Position numbers and translations under genes: made by a program
The notes under the pieces: generated by a model
What the model was told of the DNA's origin: nothing
The model's database searches: none
Seen by the model: only the letters and a program-made list of their open reading frames with translations
Source: Lentisphaeria bacterium
GTDB taxonomy: Bacteria > Verrucomicrobiota > Lentisphaeria > Victivallales > Victivallaceae
NCBI GenBank assembly: GCA_018265615.1
Contig: JABLYX010000076.1
Location: 1-20,890 of the forward strand
Length of the DNA stretch: 20,890 bases
Reading direction: 5' to 3'
In this document: one piece after another, positions 7,930 to 15,014 of the stretch
Position numbering within the stretch: the stretch's first letter is position 1
Layout of the letters: each line of letters opens with the position of its first letter

Positions 7930-7957
7930 TTGATTTTTCGGGGAATCATTGTATATT
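7930..7957 (+). promoter_or_regulatory. Putative sigma-70 promoter of the leader-cimA/leuA unit
   Basis: TTGATT (7930-7935) and TATATT (7952-7957) are separated by 16 bases, predicting a transcript start near 7964. This yields a leader of about 275 bases before the synthase gene, containing the short leader peptide and a terminator. Confidence 0.6.
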
Positions 7958-8005
7958 GTAGAGAAATTCGTTTTGATTCATTTATTCACGATACGGGAAA
8001 AATCG

Positions 8006-8128
8006 ATGCGTTTTGCCAGACCAGTTCCGAAGAACCGGATCATGCTGATTCCGATCGGCATTATCGGGGGTCATGCCGGTGCGTGCGCCGGGATGGCCCG
8101 TGAAACACGTTCGGGAGCTGCCGTATAG
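8006..8128 (+). CDS. Short leader peptide rich in Ile codons (attenuator)
   Basis: A 40-codon frame runs from ATG 8006 to TAG 8126-8128, with ACGGGA (7993-7998) seven bases upstream. Five isoleucines (residues 12, 15, 17, 19, 20) are packed into nine codons, in the stretch RIMLIPIGIIGG, with one leucine among them. It sits between a promoter (7930) and a strong intrinsic terminator (8156-8202), ahead of a LeuA/CimA-type synthase. This is the layout of amino-acid-biosynthesis attenuators such as ilvL. A ribosome stalled for lack of charged tRNA-Ile would cover codons 17-19, which also form one arm of a hairpin. A downstream ATG (8042, codon 13) is an alternative start that still includes four of the Ile codons. 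Translation is unproven. Confidence 0.6.
   Translation: MRFARPVPKNRIMLIPIGIIGGHAGACAGMARETRSGAAV
8054..8096 (+). promoter_or_regulatory. Candidate attenuator helices: pause hairpin and antiterminator strand
   Basis: Positions 8054-8061 pair with 8073-8080 (8 bp, one U-G) to form hairpin 1:2, whose left arm is exactly the Ile17-Gly18-Ile19 codons. Positions 8078-8083 (GGTGCG) can pair instead with 8166-8171 (CGCACC), and 8093-8096 (ATGG) with 8160-8163 (CCAT); this 2:3 helix would occupy the 5' arm of the terminator. The two structures share 8078-8080 and cannot coexist. The 2:3 helix is interrupted and weaker than the terminator, so the model is tentative. Confidence 0.45.
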
Positions 8129-8155
8129 ACAGGTTGAAAAACCGTAGTGAAATTG

Positions 8156-8202
8156 AAGACCATGCCGCACCCCGGATCAGAATCGCACGGCATGGTCTTT
8201 TT
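8156..8202 (+). terminator. Intrinsic terminator inside the leader (attenuator terminator)
   Basis: A perfect 12-bp stem (8156-8167 with 8188-8199) with a 20-base loop ends in a run of five T residues (8198-8202). It lies 28 bases after the leader-peptide stop and 36 bases before the synthase ATG at 8239, downstream of the promoter at 7930. It would therefore stop transcription before the gene unless it is prevented from folding. It could alternatively terminate the upstream tsaB transcript, but it is 270 bases away from that stop. Confidence 0.85.
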
Positions 8203-8238
8203 GTATATCCGATATTGGAAAAACAAGGTTGAAACCAG

Positions 8239-9798
8239 ATGAAATCGAAACATAGATCCGACAATTACGTGGAAATCATGGATACCACACTGCGCGACGG
8301 GGAGCAGACCCCCGGCGTCGCATTCACCCCGGCGGAGAAGCTCGAACTCGCGAAGATGTTCATGAACCGGCTGAAGGTGGACCGGCTTGAAATCGGTTCC
8401 GCCCGCGTCTCCGACGGCGAGCGCGACGCGGTTTCCGCGATCCTGAAATGGGCCGATCACCGCGGCTGCCTTGAGTCGATGGAGATCCTCGGTTTCGTCG
8501 ACGGCGGCAAGTCGGTCGACTGGATCCGGGAGACCGGCGGCAGGGTCATCAACCTGCTGACCAAGGGCTCCGAGAACCATTGCCGCGTGCAGCTGCGCAA
8601 ATCCCCGGCCAGGCATTTCGAGGAGGTGGCCAATGAGATTCTCTACGCGGCGAAGCAGGGCGTCTGCGTCAACCTCTACCTTGAGGACTGGTCGAACGGC
8701 ATGCGCCACAGCTTCGCCTATGTCCATGAGTTTCTGACCCGGCTGCAGGGGCTCCCGGTCGAGCGGATCATGCTGCCCGACACGCTCGGGGTCCTCGAGC
8801 CGGCCGAGGTCACGACCTACCTTGAATGGATCTACCGCGCGTTCCCGGACCTGCGGCTCGATTTTCACGGGCACAACGACTACGGCATGGTGACGGCGAA
8901 CAGCCTCGCGGCCGTCCGGGCGGGTGTGAACGGGATCCACACAACGATCAACGGGCTCGGGGAGCGGACCGGCAATCAGGCGCTTTCCCAGCTCGTGGTT
9001 GCGATCAACGACATGAGCAGCCGCAGGGTCCGTGTCGTGGAGATGGAGCTTCAGCATGCATCGGAGCTCGTGCAGAGCATCTCCGGCAAGCGGTGTGCGT
9101 GGAACTACCCGGTCGTCGGTTCCGACGTCTTCACCCAGACCTGCGGGGTTCACGCCGACGGCGACAAGAAGGGGAACCTGTACGCGAATCTGCTGCTGCC
9201 GGAGCGGTTCGGGAGGAGGCGGAATTACGCGCTCGGCAAGCTCTCCGGCAAGGCGTCGATCGACCAGAACCTCGAGGCGATGAATCTCGAGCTCGCGCCG
9301 GAGGTGCGCCAGAAGGTGTTGCAGGAGGTGATCCGGCTCGGAGACCGGAAGAAGAGCGTTTCGCCCTCCGATCTGCCGTTCATCATCGCCGAGGTGCTGA
9401 GTTCTCCGCTCGAATCCCGGCTGAAAGTCGTCGATTATGAGATCAGCACGCGGGCCGGCAGCACGCCGAAAGCGCGCGTCGCGGTCGAGATGGACGGCGT
9501 GAAGGCAGAGGCGACCTCCCCTGGCGACGGCGGATACGACGCATTCATGCGGGCGCTGCGGAAGTGCATGAGGACATTCAATCTCACGCTGCCGAAGCTG
9601 CTCGACTACGAGGTGCGCATCCCGCCGGGCGGCAAGACCGATGCTCTTGTGGAGACCACGATAACATGGGCGGTTCCGGGGAAAAACGTCGCTACGACCG
9701 GGATTGATCCGGATCAGATCGTTGCCGCCATTTTCGCGACGGAGAAGATGCTGAACCTTCTCCTGCCGAACACCCCGGTGAAAGAGACGGAAGAGTGA
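8239..9798 (+). CDS. Citramalate / 2-isopropylmalate synthase family (LeuA/CimA-type)
   Basis: This 519-residue protein belongs to the DRE-TIM metallolyase family, which condenses acetyl-CoA with an alpha-keto acid. It has MDTTLRDGEQTPGV (14-27), LGFVDGG, LPDTLGV, the metal-binding DFHGHNDYG, TTINGLGERTGN and GVHADGDKKGNLY. Residues about 390-510 form the C-terminal LeuA allosteric domain, the site of end-product feedback. The closest relatives I can recall are the Bacteroidetes proteins annotated either as 2-isopropylmalate synthase or as (R)-citramalate synthase, so sequence alone leaves the substrate open. The Ile-rich leader upstream favours citramalate synthase, the pyruvate route to isoleucine. 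No leuB, leuC or leuD gene is near. The ATG at 8239 follows a modest AAGG (8225-8228). The gene is monocistronic, ending at a terminator. Confidence 0.9.
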   Translation: MKSKHRSDNYVEIMDTTLRDGEQTPGVAFTPAEKLELAKMFMNRLKVDRLEIGSARVSDGERDAVSAILKWADHRGCLESMEILGFVDGGKSVDWIRETGGRVINLLTKGSENHCRVQLRKSPARHFEEVANEILYAAKQGVCVNLYLEDWSNGMRHSFAYVHEFLTRLQGLPVERIMLPDTLGVLEPAEVTTYLEWIYRAFPDLRLDFHGHNDYGMVTANSLAAVRAGVNGIHTTINGLGERTGNQALSQLVVAINDMSSRRVRVVEMELQHASELVQSISGKRCAWNYPVVGSDVFTQTCGVHADGDKKGNLYANLLLPERFGRRRNYALGKLSGKASIDQNLEAMNLELAPEVRQKVLQEVIRLGDRKKSVSPSDLPFIIAEVLSSPLESRLKVVDYEISTRAGSTPKARVAVEMDGVKAEATSPGDGGYDAFMRALRKCMRTFNLTLPKLLDYEVRIPPGGKTDALVETTITWAVPGKNVATTGIDPDQIVAAIFATEKMLNLLLPNTPVKETEE

Positions 9799-9833
9799 CG
9801 GATCACAAGATCCTGAAAGGCAATGAATTGTTG

Positions 9834-9864
9834 AAACTCCGGATGGTTTCGTCCGGAGTTTTTC
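9834..9864 (+). terminator. Intrinsic terminator after the LeuA/CimA-type synthase gene
   Basis: A perfect 10-bp stem (9834-9843 with 9852-9861) with an 8-base loop is followed by T residues (9859-9863). It lies 36 bases after the synthase stop codon. Confidence 0.85.
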
Positions 9865-9994
9865 ATTCCGCATCTTTTCCGTTATCCGTCCGTCACTGGT
9901 CCGTTTGCCGCCGCCGTTGCGAAAAATATTCCGTGCGGCATGGAATATTCGGGATTCCCGGTTTATATTAATAGGCAACGAAAGGAACCGTTTC

Positions 9995-10846
9995 ATGGCT
10001 TTATTCGACAGAGGCTACATGCGCAATTCCGCTCCCTCCGGCAACGCCGCCGATGGGATGGGGATGCTTTTCGTACTGATCGTCATTAATCTCGTCGTTT
10101 TTCTGGCGACGAAGTTCATGCCGGATGAGTTGCTGTACAATCTGATCCTGACCCCGGACGGCATCAGGCGCGGACAGGTTTATCAGCTCGTCACCGCCGG
10201 TTTTCTTCATACGGAATTCTTCCATTTCCTTTTCAATATGTGGGGCCTTTATATCTTCGGCGGGCTGGTCGCACCCCATATCGGCGGCAGGCGGTTCCTG
10301 TGGCTCTACCTGATCGGGGCCGTCTCCGGCAATGTGCTGTATCTCCTGCTGAACTGGAATTCGGTGGGCGGGCTGCTCGGAGCGTCCGGCGCGGTATTCG
10401 CGGTCATGGTGGCGGCGGCGCTGCTTGAACCGAACCGGCAGTTCATCATATTCCCGCTGCCGTTCCCGATGAAGACCCGGACGCTGGTGATCTGTTACAC
10501 GATCATCGAAATCGTCCTGCTGTCCACCGGCAGGACGGACGGCATCGCTCACCTCGCCCACCTCGGCGGTGCGATCGGCGGCTATCTCTACATGAGAATT
10601 CTTTACGGCAGCCGGCTCCCGTGGGATCCGTTCCGCAGAAAGCCCGCCGCATGGCGCCCGCAGTTCCGCGTGAATCCGAATCCGCCGCCGTCCGGGCCGC
10701 AGGGCGGCGCCGGCGGGCCCGTCGGTTCGCATGAGCTCGACGCATTGCTCGACAAGGTTTCGAAATACGGCATCAACAGCCTCTCCGAGTACGAGCTCTC
10801 CCGGCTGCGCCGGGCGCGCGAAGAGATGCGCGGCGGCAGGCAGTAG
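9995..10846 (+). CDS. Rhomboid-family intramembrane serine protease
   Basis: The 283-residue product is a rhomboid protease that would cleave transmembrane substrates within the cytoplasmic membrane. At least six hydrophobic segments lie between residues 22 and 208. The catalytic serine is S131 in GASGAV, and the histidine is H189 in HLAHLGGA. The HxxxN motif on helix 2 (H77FLFN81) and the loop sequence FLHTEFFHFLFNMWG also fit. The C-terminal tail (about 215-283) has a proline/glycine-rich linker, then a short helical segment LDALLDKVSKYGINSLS, which resembles the small domain often found at the C terminus of bacterial rhomboids. I chose the ATG at 9995 because AAAGGA (9981-9986) precedes it by eight bases; an in-frame ATG at 9905 has no such site. 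queA follows 13 bases later, suggesting co-transcription. Confidence 0.92.
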   Translation: MALFDRGYMRNSAPSGNAADGMGMLFVLIVINLVVFLATKFMPDELLYNLILTPDGIRRGQVYQLVTAGFLHTEFFHFLFNMWGLYIFGGLVAPHIGGRRFLWLYLIGAVSGNVLYLLLNWNSVGGLLGASGAVFAVMVAAALLEPNRQFIIFPLPFPMKTRTLVICYTIIEIVLLSTGRTDGIAHLAHLGGAIGGYLYMRILYGSRLPWDPFRRKPAAWRPQFRVNPNPPPSGPQGGAGGPVGSHELDALLDKVSKYGINSLSEYELSRLRRAREEMRGGRQ

Positions 10847-10859
10847 GCAAGGCGGAATC

Positions 10860-11924
10860 ATGCTCAGCACTTCGCTTTTCGATTATGTCCTGCCGCAGGA
10901 GCTCATCGCCCAGCATCCGGCGGAACGGCGCGACGGTTCGCGCATGCTCGTGTTGGACCGGGGGACCGGGGTGTGCGAAATTCATCCGTTCGGGGCGATC
11001 CGGGAATATCTTTCGCCCGGCGATGCGCTCATTTACAACGATACGCGCGTCCTGCGGGGGCGCATGTATGCCCGGAAAAACGGAGACGCGGAAGGGGCGA
11101 AATTCGAACTCCTGCTGGTTCAGGCGCTCGACCCCGAACGGCGGCGCTGGAACGCACTCCTGAAGCCCGGCAAGCGTGCGCTGCCCGGTGTTTACGCCCG
11201 ATTGCTGGAAAATGACGGGGCGCTGAATGCCGCCGGCGACGGATTCACAGTACTCGGACGGAATGACGACGGCAGCTTTGCCGTCGAATTCAACACGCCG
11301 GATTCGGACCGTCTCCAGGCCCGCTACGGGCACATCCCGCTGCCGCCGTATATTGCGCGCGGCGACGAAACCGCCGACGCCGAACGCTACCAGACCGTTT
11401 ACGCCGACAAAGCCGGCGCGGTCGCCGCCCCGACCGCCGGGCTCCATTTCACGCCGGAGATTCTCGCGGAGCTTGCGGCGAAGGGGGTGCGCGAGAGTGC
11501 CGTGACGCTGCACGTCGGCCCCGGAACCTTCAAGCCGGTTTCGGTGGAAAATGCCGAAGAGCACAAGATGCACAGCGAGGAGTATTTTCTGACCCCTGAG
11601 ACGGCCGCTCTCGTGAATGCGGCGCATGCGGCCGGGAAACGCGTCCTCGCGGTCGGAACCACGACCGTGCGCACGCTCGAAAGCTGCGCCGGTCCGGACG
11701 GAACGGTCCATGCCGCCCACGGCAGCACTCAGATCTTTCTCTATCCTCCCCGCCGGATCCGGGCGGTGGATATGCTCCTGACGAATTTCCATCTGCCGAA
11801 GAGTACGCTTCTGATGCTCGTTTCGTGCTTCTGCGACCGCGAGAAGGTGCTGGCCGCTTATGAGCTCGCAATCCGGGAACGGATGCGCTTCTACAGCTAC
11901 GGCGACTGCATGCTCCTGAAGTGA
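10860..11924 (+). CDS. queA: S-adenosylmethionine:tRNA ribosyltransferase-isomerase QueA
   Basis: The 354-residue product matches QueA, which moves the ribosyl group of SAM onto preQ1 at tRNA position 34 to make epoxyqueuosine, the penultimate step of queuosine synthesis. Visible family motifs are FDYVLPQELIAQHP at the N terminus, NDTRVLRGR, GRMYARK, PLPPYIARGD, ERYQTVYA, AAPTAGLHFT, LHVGPGTFKPV, GTTTVRTLE and TNFHLPKSTLLMLVSCF. Length is normal. The ATG at 10860 is preceded by AAGGCGGA. It lies downstream of the rhomboid gene and ends four bases before the stop of the convergent radical SAM fusion gene, with no room for a separate terminator between them. Confidence 0.96.
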   Translation: MLSTSLFDYVLPQELIAQHPAERRDGSRMLVLDRGTGVCEIHPFGAIREYLSPGDALIYNDTRVLRGRMYARKNGDAEGAKFELLLVQALDPERRRWNALLKPGKRALPGVYARLLENDGALNAAGDGFTVLGRNDDGSFAVEFNTPDSDRLQARYGHIPLPPYIARGDETADAERYQTVYADKAGAVAAPTAGLHFTPEILAELAAKGVRESAVTLHVGPGTFKPVSVENAEEHKMHSEEYFLTPETAALVNAAHAAGKRVLAVGTTTVRTLESCAGPDGTVHAAHGSTQIFLYPPRRIRAVDMLLTNFHLPKSTLLMLVSCFCDREKVLAAYELAIRERMRFYSYGDCMLLK

Positions 11925-11928
11925 CCCG

Positions 11929-13638
11929 TCAGGGCCGGTACCATTTCGGCACGCCGCGGCGGCGCAGCTCGGCGACAGCGGCTTCGCGGCGCCGGAACAG
12001 CGTTTCGCGGCTTCCCGCAAGATCCGGGTCGCGGTATGCGGTTCCGGCCGTTGAGCGGAGGATGATCCCGAGCTCCTTTTCCGGGAGCGGCAGCGGAGGC
12101 AGCGCCGGGTCGAATGCGGCGACCGTTCCGCCGCGTTTCCGGCCGAACGGCTCCGACTCCCCGACGGCGAGCCCCGCGCGCAGCAGGGCGCCGCGGTAGG
12201 GGAATGCACTGCAGTAACTTACGATGACGCCGTTTGGCTTCAGCAGCCGCACGAGGGCGCGCACGAAGTCGTAGCTCCACAGCTCCGGGTTGCAGTCCGG
12301 CGAGAAACCGTCCTGAAAGATCACGTCGAAGCTCTGCTGCCCGAGTGTCCGGACTGAGCGCCGCGCGTCGCCGCCGAGCAGCCGGACCCGGCCGTCCCCC
12401 TCTTCGAAGCTGCCGCTCCGGCAGAGCGCTTCGATGAGGCGGAATTCGAGGCTCCCGGCCGGATAGAGGGGCAGGGAGGCCCGCAGCACGCGCGGATCAT
12501 TTTCGAGCGTGACGATCTCGCAGTTTCCGCCGCAGCGCAGGGCGGCGGCGCAGTTTACGCCGAGCCCGAACCCCACGTCGAGCAGCCGGACCGGTTTTCC
12601 GGCGGCGAGGCGTTCGCGCAGTTTTGCCGGAGCCACGAACTTCCGCTCCGCTTCGGTCGCGGCCCCGGCGAGCGTGTGGAAGTGCTGCCGGTACTCCGGA
12701 TGATAGAGCGTCGGGGAGCCGTCCCCGGTCGTGACGCCCGCGAATCCGCCGCCCTCCCCGGGATTCCGGAACCGCTCTTTGAAGAAATCAAGGAACTGGC
12801 TTTTCGACATCCACCAGCGCGGTGTGATGATTTTCTCCGGTTCCGCCTCGGCGGTCAGCCTCATGATGAGCCAGTTTTCCGGGAGTTCGCGCAGGAATCC
12901 GCCGATCCAGTCGGCGTACTCGTACTCGTTGAGTCCGGCGGGCTTCTCCGGGAATTCCGGCGACGCGAGCGGCGTTCCCCTGAGCGTCAGGAGCGGATGC
13001 AGCTTGACCGCGCGGAACGGCAGCCGGGCGATGCGGCGCGCGGATTCGATGAACATCGCGCGATCTTCTCCCGGCAATCCCGCGATCATGTGGCATCCCG
13101 TCGCGATTCCGGCCGCGTCGAGCCGCCGCGCCGCATCTTCGACCGCCGCGAAATCGTGGCCGCGCCGGATCAATCCGAGCGTGGAGTCGTGGGCGCTCTG
13201 CACGCCGAGCTCGACCCACACCTCATAGTGGCGGGAGAGCTCCGCGAGGTATTCGACCGTATCCTGCGGCAGCGCGTCGGGGCGCGTTCCGACGATCACG
13301 GCGGCGAACGGCGCGGCGGCAAGTACTTCATCGTAGAGTTTCCGCAGATCCTGAACCGGCGCGTAGGTTGAGGTGAACGCCTGGAAGTAGGCGATGTAAG
13401 GCGGCTTTGCGCCGTAGCGTCCGGCCGCAAAGCGGATACCCGCTTCGACCTGCCCGGGCAGATCGAGGTTCCGGGCGAGATGGCGCGCCCTGCTGCCGTC
13501 CTCGGCGCAGAAGACGCAGCCCGGCCCGAACCGGTTGCTGCGGTTCGGACATCCGAGCGCGAGATCGATGCCGATCCGGTGGCGCTTCCCGCCGTATTTG
13601 CCAGCGATATAATCGCTGAAAAAATGCAGTTGATCCAT
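11929..13638 (-). CDS. Fusion of YhcC/YtqA-type radical SAM protein and MnmC-like tRNA methyltransferase
   Basis: The 569-residue protein has two enzymatic halves. Residues 1 to about 300 are a radical SAM protein of the YhcC/YtqA (TIGR01212-like) group, with cysteines C30-x10-C41-x2-C44 for the [4Fe-4S] cluster, FQAFTSTYAP, VGTRPD, VELGVQSAHD, IAGLPGED and VKLHPL. Residues about 305-569 are a Rossmann methyltransferase like the N-terminal (MnmD) part of MnmC: the SAM loop LLDVGFGLGVN with D354, FQDGFSPDCNPELWS with D443, and GVIVSYCSA followed by PFGRKRGGTVA. The FAD oxidase half of MnmC is absent. MnmC-type methyltransferases make mnm5U at the tRNA wobble position. In Bacillus, ytqA is next to ytqB (MnmM), an unrelated methyltransferase doing the same job, so the fusion links this radical SAM group to the same pathway. 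The exact radical SAM reaction is an inference. Confidence 0.88.
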   Translation of the reverse strand: MDQLHFFSDYIAGKYGGKRHRIGIDLALGCPNRSNRFGPGCVFCAEDGSRARHLARNLDLPGQVEAGIRFAAGRYGAKPPYIAYFQAFTSTYAPVQDLRKLYDEVLAAAPFAAVIVGTRPDALPQDTVEYLAELSRHYEVWVELGVQSAHDSTLGLIRRGHDFAAVEDAARRLDAAGIATGCHMIAGLPGEDRAMFIESARRIARLPFRAVKLHPLLTLRGTPLASPEFPEKPAGLNEYEYADWIGGFLRELPENWLIMRLTAEAEPEKIITPRWWMSKSQFLDFFKERFRNPGEGGGFAGVTTGDGSPTLYHPEYRQHFHTLAGAATEAERKFVAPAKLRERLAAGKPVRLLDVGFGLGVNCAAALRCGGNCEIVTLENDPRVLRASLPLYPAGSLEFRLIEALCRSGSFEEGDGRVRLLGGDARRSVRTLGQQSFDVIFQDGFSPDCNPELWSYDFVRALVRLLKPNGVIVSYCSAFPYRGALLRAGLAVGESEPFGRKRGGTVAAFDPALPPLPLPEKELGIILRSTAGTAYRDPDLAGSRETLFRRREAAVAELRRRGVPKWYRP

Positions 13639-13666
13639 TGACTTGCTGTTCCAATCGAGGTAATTT
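13638..13666 (+). promoter_or_regulatory. Putative sigma-70 promoter of the FAD/NAD oxidoreductase gene
   Basis: TTGACT (13638-13643) and TAATTT (13661-13666) are exactly 17 bases apart, predicting a start near 13673 and a leader of about 38 bases. The -35 box abuts the start codon of the divergent gene. Confidence 0.6.
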
Positions 13667-13690
13667 AAGGGGAAGGGTCATGATTTGCAA
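13662..13690 (-). promoter_or_regulatory. Putative divergent promoter of the radical SAM fusion gene
   Basis: On the minus strand TTGCAA (13690-13685) and TAAATT (13667-13662) are 17 bases apart, giving a start near 13655 and a short leader of about 17 bases. Its -10 box uses the same A/T block as the -10 box of the opposite promoter, so the two probably compete for polymerase. Confidence 0.5.
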
Positions 13691-13710
13691 CTGCGTTATG
13701 GAGGTTTTTT

Positions 13711-14856
13711 ATGAAAATCGCGATCATCGGCAGCGGAATCGCTGCATTTGAGGCGGCGAAGACCGCCCGCTCCCTCTCGGCGGACGCGGAAATCACGATT
13801 TACAGCCGCGAAGCGGTTCTGCCGTACCGGCGCCCGGCGCTCTCCCGCATGGCTGCGGTGGAGGTTGCCGACGCCCAGTTCTACATCAAGCCGGTTTCGT
13901 TTTACGAGGAGAACCGGATCAGCCTGGAGTTGTCCCGCACACTTGTTTCGATCGATACGGCGGCGAAAAGCCTCTCCTTCGATTCGGGCTCTCCGGCGGG
14001 ATATGACAAGCTGCTGCTGGCGGCGGGGGCGCACTGCTTCTACCCGCCGGTTCCCGGCATGGATCTCGACGGCGTGATGTCGCTGCGCGAATATTCCGAC
14101 CTGCAGAAGCTGCGCGCGCGGCTCGACGCAGGGGTGAAGAGCGTCGCGGTTATCGGCGGCGGGCTGCTCGGGCTCGAGCTGGCCCAGAGTCTGCTCGAAC
14201 GCAGCTGCTGCGTCACCGTGATCGAAGGGTTCCCGATCCTGCTGCCGCGCAATCTCGACGAAGAGGCGGCCACCGCCGTGCAGGAGATGCTTTCGAAGAT
14301 CGGGGGCCTGACGCTTCGGTTCGGCCATTGCGTCGGCGCGGTCGCCGGGAAAGACGGCAGGGCGGTCGGCGTGGAGCTTGCGGGCGGAACGGTTCCGGCG
14401 GAGCTCGTCATGGTTTCGGCCGGCGTCCGCTCGAATATCGGTGTCGCATCCGCCGCCGGAATCAAATGCTGCCGCGGCATCGTTGTCGACCGCTTCATGC
14501 GCACGAGCGCGGCGGACGTCTACGCGGCCGGGGATTGCGCCGAGGTCGAAGGGGTCTCCTACGGCCTTTACGAGGCGGCCCGGATGATGGGAGCGGCGGC
14601 GGCGCGCAATATGCTCGGGGATGAACAGCCGTTTGTACCGCAGGCGTATCCGGCCCGCCTCTCCGTGTTCGGCCTGAAGGTTTTTTCCGCCGGGCACCTT
14701 TCGGGAGCGCGCTGCGAAACCGCATACGACCCCGGAGCCGGAACATTCAAAAAGCTCTTTTACGATGAAAAGGGGCAGTTGGCCGGCTGCATCCTGGTCG
14801 GGGACCTGCGCGAAGCGGTGAAGCTCCAGTCGCAGATTGTCGTTTCCCGGGCGTAA
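13711..14856 (+). CDS. FAD-dependent pyridine nucleotide oxidoreductase (NADH:rubredoxin reductase-like)
   Basis: The 381-residue product is a two-dinucleotide-domain flavoprotein. Residues 3-30 hold the FAD loop IAIIGSGIAAFEAA, PYRRPALSR follows near residue 37, the NAD(P) loop VAVIGGGLLGLELA lies near 146-159, and the second FAD motif VYAAGDCAEV near 270-279. A C-terminal domain of about 75 residues resembles that of rubredoxin reductases (NorW/NROR) and the N-terminal reductase part of NirB. No redox-active CxxC is present, so it is not a thioredoxin- or glutathione-reductase type enzyme. It probably passes electrons from NADH to a small iron-sulfur acceptor; in anaerobes this often serves oxygen or peroxide defence. 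No rubredoxin gene is visible here. A strong GGAGG (13700-13704) precedes the ATG at 13711. It is monocistronic, with its own promoter and terminator. Confidence 0.88.
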   Translation: MKIAIIGSGIAAFEAAKTARSLSADAEITIYSREAVLPYRRPALSRMAAVEVADAQFYIKPVSFYEENRISLELSRTLVSIDTAAKSLSFDSGSPAGYDKLLLAAGAHCFYPPVPGMDLDGVMSLREYSDLQKLRARLDAGVKSVAVIGGGLLGLELAQSLLERSCCVTVIEGFPILLPRNLDEEAATAVQEMLSKIGGLTLRFGHCVGAVAGKDGRAVGVELAGGTVPAELVMVSAGVRSNIGVASAAGIKCCRGIVVDRFMRTSAADVYAAGDCAEVEGVSYGLYEAARMMGAAAARNMLGDEQPFVPQAYPARLSVFGLKVFSAGHLSGARCETAYDPGAGTFKKLFYDEKGQLAGCILVGDLREAVKLQSQIVVSRA

Positions 14857-14886
14857 GGGCGGCTATGCATTTCCATCCGCAGAACG

Positions 14887-14922
14887 GCGGCTTTCCGGGC
14901 GTGTCCCGGAGGCCGCTTTTTT
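14887..14922 (+). terminator. Intrinsic terminator after the oxidoreductase gene
   Basis: A GC-rich stem (14887-14899 with 14905-14916, one bulged base) closes a short loop and is followed by six T residues (14917-14922), 30 bases past the stop codon. Confidence 0.85.
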
Positions 14923-14984
14923 CATGGCGCATTTGCCGATCAAGCGGCGCGGCGTGAAAAAATCATATTTTTTTCTGAATACTC

Positions 14985-15013
14985 TTGCTTTTTGCCGGCG
15001 TTTATGTCATAAT
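14985..15013 (+). promoter_or_regulatory. Putative sigma-70 promoter of the GntR/LacI-type regulator gene
   Basis: TTGCTT (14985-14990) and CATAAT (15008-15013) lie 17 bases apart in an A/T-rich stretch that contrasts with the surrounding GC-rich DNA. The predicted start is near 15020, about 34 bases before the ATG. Confidence 0.55.
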
Positions 15014-15014
15014 A

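Noticed and set aside
8006..8203. T-box riboswitch as an alternative explanation of the leader
   Set aside because: I could not find the conserved T-box sequence (AGGGTGGNACCGCG-like) or a specifier loop; the short translated frame with clustered Ile codons explains the layout better.
8071..9996. Minus-strand 641-codon open frame
   Set aside because: It covers the whole LeuA/CimA gene on the opposite strand. Its Arg/Asp/Val-rich translation without motifs is a codon-bias shadow, as are similar long antisense frames at 3474-4592, 10773-12209 and 14940-16301.
13711..14856. FAD/NAD oxidoreductase as the missing oxidase half of MnmC
   Set aside because: It belongs to the rubredoxin/nitrite reductase-like two-dinucleotide family with an NAD loop, not to the DAO-type FAD domain of MnmC.
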